7,182 nucleotides of DNA from contig JAGRBM010000042.1 in the NCBI GenBank assembly GCA_020434085.1, forward strand, positions 1 to 7,182. The letters run 5' to 3'. This DNA is from Chrysiogenia bacterium (GTDB lineage Bacteria > JAGRBM01). Numbering within the stretch: the stretch's first letter is position 1; each line of letters starts with the position of its first letter. The translations under genes were made by a program, and so were the position numbers. This document shows positions 1-5,115 of the stretch, one piece after another. The notes beneath the pieces were generated by a model. That model made no database searches. It was not told where the DNA came from and saw only the letters and a list, made by a program, of their open reading frames with translations.

Positions 1-1475
1 AGATTCAGGCCGCCGCGGCGGAGAAATCCGACATTCTCTACGACACGCTCAAGCCCTGCGACCTGCCCGAAGTAGGGCAGGGCGCGCGCCTTGCGCCGCT
101 CAAGCTGGACATGGACGTGGCCGGCGCGGTGGCGCTCATCCCCATGGACGGCAAGGTGATCGACGCCGAGAGTGCCGACCTGCTGGGCACGACCATGGAA
201 TCGCTGCTCTACGCCCACTACCGCGGGATGCTGGCCAGCGAAATGCAGGTCGCCTCGACCGAGCAGTCCTACGCCGATCTCGAAGCGCAGAACCTGGAAC
301 TGCGCCAGGCCTACCAGCGCCTGCAGACGCTCGACCGCCTCAAGAGCGACTTCGTCGCCAACGTCAACCACGAACTGCGCACGCCGCTCACGGCGATCCT
401 CGGCTTTACCGAGCTGCTCCAGCTCGACGAGGAAGACTTCAACGAAGACCAGAACGAGTCGATCGAGCAGATCCATCGCAAGGCCACGCACCTGCTCAAA
501 CTGGTGAGCAAGGTGCTCGTCTTCACCGAGACCAATGACGAGCGGCCGAACCTCAAGTTTTCGGAATTCGATCCACGCGAACTGCTCAAGTCCGTGATCG
601 AATATCACAAGCCCTACGCCGCTGAGCGCGGGATCAAGATTCGCACCGCCGGATTCGACGCCGACATCACCACGATGGAAGCCGACCGCAAGAAAATTGA
701 AGCCGTGCTCGACGGGCTCATCGACAACGCGGTAAAATTCTCACCCGATGGCTCGGCCGTGACGGTGATGATCGAGGCCACGCAGGACTCGAGCGTGGTG
801 GATAACGCCTTCCTGGCCATGGCCGAATCGGGCCCCTCGGAGATCCTGATCCATGTCACCGATCAGGGGCCGGGCTTTACCAAGGAACAGATGAAGGAGA
901 TCTTCACCGATTTCCATCAGCTCGACACCAGCTCCACCCGCGAACACGACGGGCTGGGCCTGGGGCTCGCGCTGGCCAAGCGCGTGGTCGAACAACACAC
1001 CGGCCGCGTGATGGTGGACTCGGCACCGGGCGAGGGCGCGCACTTCGTCATCTCCCTGCCCATCAAACCGCCGCCCGAGCTGCGCCAGGCGCCCAAGAAG
1101 AAGATCCTCATCGCCGAGCAGAGCGATTTCATCTTCGAGCTCATCGGCGGATTTCTGCGCGATCAGGGATACGAAGTCATCAGCGCCGTCGACGGTGCCG
1201 ATGCGCGGCGAATCGTTTTGAGCCAGCCCATCGACCTGCTCATCATGGACCTGCGCCTGCCCGACCAGGAGGGCATCGTCTTCCTCGAAGAACTGCGCCG
1301 CGAACAAATGGCGCGCAGCCTGCCCATCGTCGTCGCCACCGGCGTCGACGACGAGGACATTCACGACCGCGCCTTCGACGCCGGCGTTCTCGATGTGCTG
1401 GTCAAACCCTTCACCCGCGAAATCCTGCTCGAATGCATCCGCGAACCGCTCCAGACGGAGTGGGACGAGGGCTGA
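1..1475 (+). CDS. Hybrid sensor histidine kinase with C-terminal receiver domain (5' partial)
   Basis: This is the C-terminal part of a two-component hybrid kinase. The frame is open to the left edge, so the true start and any sensor domain lie outside the window; the ATG at 111 is only the first internal Met. Numbering from that Met, a hydrophilic, probably coiled-coil linker (about 45-78) leads into HisKA with the H-box NHELRTP, and His87 is the likely autophosphorylation site. The HATPase domain (about 160-317) has the N-box DNAVKF (Asn206), G1 DQGPGF (251-256) and G2 GLGLGLAL (281-288). A receiver domain (about 330-448) follows, with phospho-acceptor Asp380 in MDLRLP, Thr410 and Lys432 in VKPF. 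The acidic pair that normally holds magnesium reads Glu336-Gln337 instead of Asp-Asp. The residues before the linker could be the end of a GAF-like domain, but this is weak. No transmembrane segment is visible in this part. Signal and target are unknown. The next gene is 155 bases away, so cotranscription is doubtful. Confidence 0.93.
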   Translation, partial: IQAAAAEKSDILYDTLKPCDLPEVGQGARLAPLKLDMDVAGAVALIPMDGKVIDAESADLLGTTMESLLYAHYRGMLASEMQVASTEQSYADLEAQNLELRQAYQRLQTLDRLKSDFVANVNHELRTPLTAILGFTELLQLDEEDFNEDQNESIEQIHRKATHLLKLVSKVLVFTETNDERPNLKFSEFDPRELLKSVIEYHKPYAAERGIKIRTAGFDADITTMEADRKKIEAVLDGLIDNAVKFSPDGSAVTVMIEATQDSSVVDNAFLAMAESGPSEILIHVTDQGPGFTKEQMKEIFTDFHQLDTSSTREHDGLGLGLALAKRVVEQHTGRVMVDSAPGEGAHFVISLPIKPPPELRQAPKKKILIAEQSDFIFELIGGFLRDQGYEVISAVDGADARRIVLSQPIDLLIMDLRLPDQEGIVFLEELRREQMARSLPIVVATGVDDEDIHDRAFDAGVLDVLVKPFTREILLECIREPLQTEWDEG

Positions 1476-1630
1476 GCTCTTCATCTTTGCTTGCGGAGCG
1501 CGTAGCGGTGCCCCAACTTCTTTCGTCTACGTCCACGTCCACGGGTGCCTGCGCGTCTTCTTCTCGTTTGTCGCGGACGTTTTACGTGGTCGTGGACGTG
1601 GACGATTCTTCCAAATAATCTGATCCGCCC
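1476..1630. other. Intergenic spacer with hexamer-built inverted repeat
   Basis: This stretch separates the kinase from the ferredoxin gene. I find no convincing gene, tRNA or T-tailed terminator in it. Its main content is the inverted repeat at 1524-1604, listed separately. An AT-rich patch near 1613-1619 may be a -10 element for the ferredoxin gene. Confidence 0.6.
1524..1604. repeat. Inverted repeat built from CGTCCA-type hexamers
   Basis: The left arm (1524-1543) is three near-identical hexamers, CGTCTA, CGTCCA, CGTCCA, plus CG. The right arm (1585-1604) is CGTGGT, CGTGGA, CGTGGA, plus CG. The inner 14 bases of the left arm (1530-1543) are exactly complementary to 1591-1604, with a 47-base spacer. 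The arms could form a long GC-rich hairpin in RNA or DNA. No T-tract follows, so it does not look like a standard terminator. It resembles dispersed intergenic palindromes of GC-rich genomes, but only one copy lies in this window, so membership of a repeat family is unproven. Confidence 0.6.
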
Positions 1631-1957
1631 ATGAAATACCTCGACCACCACATCCTCGTCTGCACCGATGAATCTTCCTGCGCCCAGTTCGGCGCTGTCG
1701 CGGTGCGCGACGCACTCAAGGAAGAACTGCGCGCCAGGGGCCTGCGCCTTCGCTCGCGCGACGGGGCGTGCAGTTGCATGGGGCTTTGTCTCAAAGGGGT
1801 GAACGCCGTGCTCTGGCCCGAGGGCAAGTGGCTCGCCGACTTGAAGCTCGCCGACGTCCCGCGCCTCGTCGACTACCTCGAGGGCAAGGGCAGCGATCTC
1901 TCGGACCTCGAAGCCATCGCCGACGACAAGATCCGCGTGAAGCTGCAGGGCGGGTAA
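1631..1957 (+). CDS. Small (2Fe-2S) ferredoxin, thioredoxin-like fold
   Basis: This 108-residue soluble protein resembles the thioredoxin-like [2Fe-2S] ferredoxins, related in fold to the NuoE C-terminal domain. They carry single electrons between cytoplasmic redox partners. The evidence is the start HHILVCTD with Cys11 and Cys17, then CMGLC (Cys49, Cys53), followed by a hydrophobic strand and WPEGKWLADL, the typical 'PEG-W' stretch after the second cysteine pair. The first two cysteines are separated by five residues, a short spacing compared with many homologues, and Cys47 is an extra cysteine beside the motif. The start is set by the motif lying just inside the N-terminus; no good Shine-Dalgarno sequence precedes the ATG. 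The gene converges on pgi and its stop codon lies in the loop of a hairpin. The redox partner cannot be told from context. Function is inferred from the cysteine pattern only. Confidence 0.75.
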   Translation: MKYLDHHILVCTDESSCAQFGAVAVRDALKEELRARGLRLRSRDGACSCMGLCLKGVNAVLWPEGKWLADLKLADVPRLVDYLEGKGSDLSDLEAIADDKIRVKLQGG

Positions 1958-1976
1958 CCCCGCCCTCTTTGTTATT
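1947..1976 (+). terminator. Probable terminator at the ferredoxin/pgi convergence
   Basis: An 8-bp GC-rich stem, AGGGCGGG (1947-1954) with CCCGCCCT (1959-1966), has a 4-base loop. A T-rich stretch (CTTTGTTATTT) follows on the plus strand. The TAA stop of the ferredoxin gene lies in the loop, so the stem begins inside its last codons. The tail is interrupted, so termination may be partial. For pgi, read from the other strand, the hairpin has no T-tract. Confidence 0.6.
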
Positions 1977-3417
1977 TCAGAAACTTCGTATCCGGCGCCC
2001 TGAAGGGTGCGACGTCGTCGGCCAGGTCTTCGAAACCCGGGCGGCCCATGATGGCGTTGGCGTAGCGTTTGCCCACTTCGACGGCGGGCTGGTCGAGCGG
2101 GTTGACGCCGAGCAGCTCGCCCGCGAAGACGGTGGCGACTTCGAAGAAGAAGATCAGCTCGCCCATGGTGTGGGGATTGACGGCCGGAACGCGCAGGTCG
2201 AGCACGGGGACGCCGTTGCGGCAGAGCGCCGCCTTGGTGGCGTCGCGCTCGGCCTTCAAAAGCTCGCCGAGCTTGTGCCCGCCCAGGAAGGACATGGCCG
2301 CGTCTTTTTTGCTGCCTGCTACCGTCGGCGGAATGGCGACGTCCTTGCCCAGGTCCTCGACCGAGAGCAGGGTGACGAGCTTGTCCTTGGGCCCTTCGAG
2401 GTAGAGTTGGAGCTGAGAGTGCTGGTCGGTGGCGCCCATGGCGACGACCGGCGTGTAGCCGGCGTTGATGAGCTTGCCGGTGCGGGTGGTCCGCTTACCC
2501 AGCGATTCGGCCCAGAGCTGGGAATACCACTGGCCGAAGAGCTGCAGCCGGTCGCAGTAAGGCATCAGCACATTGACGGAGACCTTGTTCTTCTTGCCGA
2601 GCAGCTTGTGCGCGGCGGCGTAGAAATAGGCGGGGTTGTTCTCGACTTCGCCGTCTTCGCAGCGCGCGCGCATGGCGACCGCGCCCTCGATGATCTGCTG
2701 TCCCTGGATTCCCATGAGCGCGGCGGGGAAGAGTCCCACGGCGCTCAGCACGCTGAAGCGACCGCCCACCGAGGGCGGCACTTCGAGTGTGGCGATGCCT
2801 TCCTGGCGTGCCAGGCGGCGCAGCTCTCCGTCTTCGGGATCGGTGGTGAAGACGAAGTGGTCCTTCCACTTGGTGCCAAGCGCCTTCTGGAAGCGCTTGG
2901 CAATGATGTGGAGCTGCGCGGCGGTTTCCACCGTGCCGCCGGACTTGCTGATGCAGTTGACCAGCGTTTTCTTCGGGTCGAGCGCATCGAAGGTCGTGAG
3001 CACCGTGCCCGGGTCCACGTTGTCGAGGAACCACACGCGCTGCGCCTTTTTGGGTTTGGTCCTGAATGAGGCCGCCGAGCCGGGGATCGTTTCCGGGGCG
3101 AGCGCCTGCTGGAGGGCGCGCGCGCCCAGGGCGCTGCCGCCGATGCCCAGCACGACCAGATCGGTGAATTCCTTCTTCCAGGTCTGCGTCGCCACGCGGC
3201 GGGACTGCTTCCAGATGGCGGCGGAGGGGTCGGCCAGCTCATAGAAGCCCATGCGGCCCTTCTCGCGCTCGGTCTGGATCTGGCGGTGGGCCCGGATGGC
3301 CGTGGGCAGCAGGGATTCGAAATCCGCCGCGGTCAGGCCGCCAAGCGGCAGCTCCACGTCGTAGATCCAACGGGTATCGAGGCGTACGGGCGCGGGCGTG
3401 CTCTTGCTGGTTGCCAT
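1972..3417 (-). CDS. pgi: Glucose-6-phosphate isomerase
   Basis: This cytoplasmic enzyme interconverts glucose 6-phosphate and fructose 6-phosphate in glycolysis and gluconeogenesis. From the chosen ATG the protein has 481 residues, nearer the short (about 450) bacterial type than the 545-residue enterobacterial type. Two SIS sugar-isomerase domains are recognisable. VVLGIGGSALG (88-98) and SKSGGTVET (158-166) form the phosphate-binding site. PSVGGRFSVLSAVG (215-228) fits PGI signature 1. QLWAESLGK holds the likely base Glu304, and TDQHSQ holds His333. NPLDQPAVEVGK (439-450) fits signature 2 with Lys450. The reading frame continues upstream to a GTG at 3537, but I prefer the ATG at 3415-3417: GGAGAA lies 7 bases before it, and the extra 40 residues are low-complexity and lack family motifs. 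The gene diverges from rpmB and converges on the ferredoxin gene, so it is probably monocistronic. Confidence 0.97.
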   Translation of the reverse strand: MATSKSTPAPVRLDTRWIYDVELPLGGLTAADFESLLPTAIRAHRQIQTEREKGRMGFYELADPSAAIWKQSRRVATQTWKKEFTDLVVLGIGGSALGARALQQALAPETIPGSAASFRTKPKKAQRVWFLDNVDPGTVLTTFDALDPKKTLVNCISKSGGTVETAAQLHIIAKRFQKALGTKWKDHFVFTTDPEDGELRRLARQEGIATLEVPPSVGGRFSVLSAVGLFPAALMGIQGQQIIEGAVAMRARCEDGEVENNPAYFYAAAHKLLGKKNKVSVNVLMPYCDRLQLFGQWYSQLWAESLGKRTTRTGKLINAGYTPVVAMGATDQHSQLQLYLEGPKDKLVTLLSVEDLGKDVAIPPTVAGSKKDAAMSFLGGHKLGELLKAERDATKAALCRNGVPVLDLRVPAVNPHTMGELIFFFEVATVFAGELLGVNPLDQPAVEVGKRYANAIMGRPGFEDLADDVAPFRAPDTKFLK

Positions 3418-3424
3418 GCTGGCG

Positions 3425-3430
3425 TTCTCC
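3425..3430 (-). promoter_or_regulatory. Ribosome binding site deciding the pgi start
   Basis: GGAGAA on the minus strand, 7 bases before the ATG at 3417. It supports the 481-residue protein over the 521-residue reading from the GTG at 3537. Confidence 0.7.
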
Positions 3431-3458
3431 GCTGGGGGCGGAGTGGATGGAGCGGCCG

Positions 3459-3475
3459 ACTGGAGTAATTCCAGT
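3459..3475. promoter_or_regulatory. Inverted repeat upstream of pgi, operator candidate
   Basis: ACTGGA (3459-3464) and TCCAGT (3470-3475) are perfectly complementary around a 5-base centre. On the minus strand the site is preceded by a near-copy: TGGAATCAC, then TGGAATTAC. It lies 42 bases before the pgi start, where a regulator could act on pgi. No regulator is identified, and chance remains possible. Confidence 0.35.
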
Positions 3476-3613
3476 GATTCCAACAGGTTACGGCGCGCGT
3501 GGCGCCGACTCCCCGGCCCGATGCGGGCGGCGGGCACGAAGTCCCCTGCACACCCTGAAAAAGCCCCCAGACCCCTCCAAAATGCACCGAAGCGGCGATC
3601 AAATCAAGGGGGT

Positions 3614-3642
3614 TTGCCTTTGGCGAAAGGCTGGGTTACAAG
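3614..3642 (+). promoter_or_regulatory. Predicted sigma70-type promoter of rpmB
   Basis: A -35-like TTGCCT (3614-3619) and a -10-like TACAAG (3637-3642) are separated by 17 bases. Each matches the housekeeping consensus at four of six positions. Initiation would fall near 3649, giving a leader of about 88 bases before rpmB. A 6-bp inverted repeat, GCCTTT/AAAGGC (3616-3631), lies between the two elements and overlaps the -35. Confidence 0.5.
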
Positions 3643-3736
3643 AGGAGCCTTTCCGCGTCGGGGAGCAGGTGGTGCGACCCCTACGTCAGTTGCTGACGGG
3701 CGGACAAACACAGAAAGATTGCAAGAGGATTTAGCC

Positions 3737-3970
3737 ATGGCCAAGCGCTGTGAAGTTTGCGGCAAGGGACCCCAGTTCGGGAACAATGTTTCCCACGCCA
3801 ACAACAAGACCCGCAAGAAGTGGAGTGCCAACATCCAGCGCGTGCGCGTGGTTGTTCCCGGCGGCACCACGCACAAGACCGTGTGCACCGCGTGCATTCG
3901 CGGCAACAAGGTCACCAAGGCCCCGCGTGTGAAGAGCTATTCGCGCAGCGAGCAGCCCGCGACCAGCTAG
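3737..3970 (+). CDS. rpmB: 50S ribosomal protein L28, zinc-ribbon form
   Basis: This 77-residue basic protein is part of the large ribosomal subunit. The N-terminus MAKRCEVCGKGPQFGNNVSH and the following NNKTRKKW are characteristic of L28. Four cysteines in two CxxC pairs (Cys5/Cys8 and Cys50/Cys53) mark the zinc-binding form, as opposed to the cysteine-free paralogue that some bacteria use under zinc limitation. The frame stays open far upstream, but the start at 3737 is fixed by the family N-terminus and by AAGAGGA (3723-3729) 7 bases before the ATG. It has its own predicted promoter and a strong terminator, so it looks monocistronic. The length is normal for the family. No usual partner such as rpmG is adjacent. 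Confidence 0.97.
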   Translation: MAKRCEVCGKGPQFGNNVSHANNKTRKKWSANIQRVRVVVPGGTTHKTVCTACIRGNKVTKAPRVKSYSRSEQPATS

Positions 3971-3994
3971 AGCTGCATTCTCCCGTGATATTCG

Positions 3995-4027
3995 AAAGCC
4001 CCCGGAATTCCGGGGGCTTTTTCTTTT
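3995..4027 (+). terminator. Intrinsic terminator of rpmB
   Basis: This is an 11-bp perfect stem, AAAGCCCCCGG (3995-4005) with CCGGGGGCTTT (4010-4020), around an AATT loop. The T-rich run TTTTTCTTTT ends near 4027. It begins 24 bases after the rpmB stop and is a classic rho-independent terminator. Confidence 0.93.
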
Positions 4028-4045
4028 GGGCGCGGGGCGGCTAGG

Positions 4046-4065
4046 GTTTCAAGGCGACTTGAAAC
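4046..4065. promoter_or_regulatory. Perfect 8-bp inverted repeat before the four-gene operon
   Basis: GTTTCAAG (4046-4053) and CTTGAAAC (4058-4065) are perfectly complementary around GCGA. In RNA this is a hairpin capped by a GNRA-type tetraloop; in DNA it is a 20-base palindromic site. It lies between the rpmB terminator and the ribosome binding site of the next gene, where an operon promoter or leader must be. I could not identify clear -35 and -10 boxes. Confidence 0.5.
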
Positions 4066-4081
4066 TTTACGCAAGCAAAGC

Positions 4082-4086
4082 GGAGG
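4082..4086 (+). promoter_or_regulatory. Ribosome binding site for the GTG start at 4096
   Basis: GGAGG lies 9 bases before the GTG at 4096. This supports a GTG start for the membrane protein, since no ATG is near the beginning of the frame. Confidence 0.7.
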
Positions 4087-4095
4087 GCCCAGCGC

Positions 4096-4722
4096 GTGGA
4101 CGGCGAGGCCATCGACATCGACAATTCCCTCGCGCGCGTGGGCAAGTGGGTTTCCTGGCCCACGCATCCGCTCTTTGTGGGCACGCCGGTCTCGCTCTAC
4201 GTGGGTATCCGCGCTTTTGGTGGCGTGAACTCCGAAGTCCTCGAGCTCATCGGCTGGATCGGCTTTCTCGGCCTGATTTTTCCCCTCGGTATCATCTATC
4301 TGCTCGAGCGCTCGGGCGTGGTCAGCGATTTCTTCCTGACGCGCCACGAAGACCGCAAGTGGTTCTACCCCATCGGCCTGGTGGATCTGGCGCTCATCTA
4401 TCTGGTGTTTTCGGCCTACGGCGCGCCGACGGAGATTCTGGCGGTCGTGGCGGCGGGCGTGATCTCGGCGGCGGCGATGACGCTGGCCAATCGTTACGTG
4501 AAAGCCTCGCTCCACGCCGCCGGCAACGCCGGCATCGCCACGGCGCTGTGCTGGGTGGAGGGGCTGGCATTCTGGCCCATCTGGCTCTTGGTTGCGGCCG
4601 CATGCTGGGGCAGACTGGCATGTCGCGAACACCGGCCCGTGGAAATCGCGGTCGGCCTGGCGCTGGGAATCCTGCCCACCGCCGTCGTGATGACCTGGTA
4701 TCTGGGAGAGCTGCACTGGTGA
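4096..4722 (+). CDS. Multi-pass membrane protein, divergent PAP2-phosphatase-like
   Basis: This 208-residue inner-membrane protein has about six or seven hydrophobic segments (roughly 24-42, 50-70, 91-108, 113-131, 142-170 possibly as two, and 184-203). Its second half resembles the PAP2 lipid-phosphatase fold. DRKWFYP (86-92) sits where the first motif (KxxxxxxRP) would be. KASLHAAG (136-143) carries His140 at the 'SGH' motif. Arg173-x5-His179-x3-Glu183 matches the spacing of the third motif R-x5-H-x3-D, but with Glu for Asp. PAP2 enzymes remove phosphate from lipid phosphates such as undecaprenyl pyrophosphate. Whether this protein is catalytic is uncertain because the first motif is poor and the acid is altered. 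The GTG start follows a good Shine-Dalgarno sequence. It is the first gene of a probable operon with lipB and overlaps the next gene by 4 bases. It could also be an unrelated membrane protein. Confidence 0.55.
   Translation: MDGEAIDIDNSLARVGKWVSWPTHPLFVGTPVSLYVGIRAFGGVNSEVLELIGWIGFLGLIFPLGIIYLLERSGVVSDFFLTRHEDRKWFYPIGLVDLALIYLVFSAYGAPTEILAVVAAGVISAAAMTLANRYVKASLHAAGNAGIATALCWVEGLAFWPIWLLVAAACWGRLACREHRPVEIAVGLALGILPTAVVMTWYLGELHW
4704..4710 (+). promoter_or_regulatory. Ribosome binding site for the overlapping GTG start at 4719
   Basis: GGGAGAG lies inside the end of the membrane-protein gene, 8 bases before the GTG that overlaps its TGA stop (GTGA, 4719-4722). This arrangement indicates translational coupling. 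Confidence 0.65.
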
Positions 4723-5114
4723 GTGGACCGACCCTGAGCGAGAGTGACGTGCTGGTAACGCGCGCCCACCTGGCCTCGCGCCTTCGCGCCTGGCAGGACG
4801 GCGAGCTGAGCGCCGAGGAACTGATGGAGTGGGCCGCCGCCCTGTTCGAGGAAGAACTGCTCGAATTCGACGATGTCGAAGACGAATACAACTCCGCGGC
4901 CAAGGAAGTCCTCAGCTTTGTCGAACGCATCGACATGAACCTCGCCCTGCCCGAAGACGTTCCCATCCATCTGAAGTTTCTTGAAGCCCCCCTCGGCGAA
5001 TACGAAGACGCGTATGAGGAATGGCTCGACGACCTCGATGAGATCGATCTCGACGAGCGGCGCCAGAGGCTGCGCGGCGTGCCGCCCTACGCGCGCCATC
5101 TGAGGGACGACTGA
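4719..5114 (+). CDS. Small, very acidic protein of unknown function
   Basis: I do not recognise this 131-residue protein. The start is the GTG at 4719, which overlaps the upstream stop codon; the frame runs further upstream, but that part is the shadow of the membrane-protein gene. About 36 residues are Asp or Glu against about 12 Lys or Arg, so the protein is strongly negative. The N-terminal half (about 14-70) looks wholly helical, with HLASRLRAWQDGELSAEELMEW followed by a Glu/Asp-rich helix. The middle has LALPEDVPIHLKFLEAP (75-91). A second acidic stretch (94-113) ends in the basic RRQRLRG. It has no signal peptide, membrane segment or cysteines. The general look recalls small helical immunity-type proteins, but that is weak. 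Tight packing between the PAP2-like gene and lipB (stop and start one base apart) suggests coordinated expression. It might bind a partner protein by charge. Confidence 0.8.
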   Translation: MSGPTLSESDVLVTRAHLASRLRAWQDGELSAEELMEWAAALFEEELLEFDDVEDEYNSAAKEVLSFVERIDMNLALPEDVPIHLKFLEAPLGEYEDAYEEWLDDLDEIDLDERRQRLRGVPPYARHLRDD

Positions 5115-5115
5115 G

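Larger units (their letters stand above)
3418..3736. other. Divergent pgi/rpmB intergenic control region
   Basis: About 320 bases lie between two divergent starts. The pgi side holds an inverted repeat at 3459-3475 and a GC-rich 6-bp hairpin, CGGCGC/GCGCCG, at 3491-3507. The middle (about 3510-3600) shows nothing I can name. The rpmB side holds a promoter candidate (3614-3642) and a leader with possible secondary structure. Open frames cross this region in several directions, but none has a start signal or recognisable protein. Confidence 0.7.

Noticed and set aside
1768-3069. Long plus-strand open frame of 433 codons opposite pgi
   Set aside because: It is antisense to clear pgi motifs, has no family-like segments, and reads as low-complexity Arg/Gly/Ala-rich protein, as expected opposite a GC-rich gene.
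3418-3537. 40-residue N-terminal extension of glucose-6-phosphate isomerase from a GTG
   Set aside because: GGAGAA sits 7 bases before the ATG at 3417, and the extension shows no isomerase feature.
3562-3580. Possible terminator on the minus strand upstream of pgi (GGGGGCTTTTT)
   Set aside because: The sequence resembles the second half of the rpmB terminator, but there is no matching complementary arm next to it, so no stem forms.
3398-3736. N-terminal extension of L28 to about 190 residues
   Set aside because: The extension is proline/arginine-rich, covers the rpmB promoter and leader, and the canonical L28 start with a good Shine-Dalgarno sequence is at 3737.
4026-4718. Upstream extension of the acidic protein to 362 residues
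   Set aside because: It is the out-of-frame shadow of the membrane-protein gene, Arg/Gly-rich, and the GTG overlapping the stop with its own ribosome binding site is a better start.
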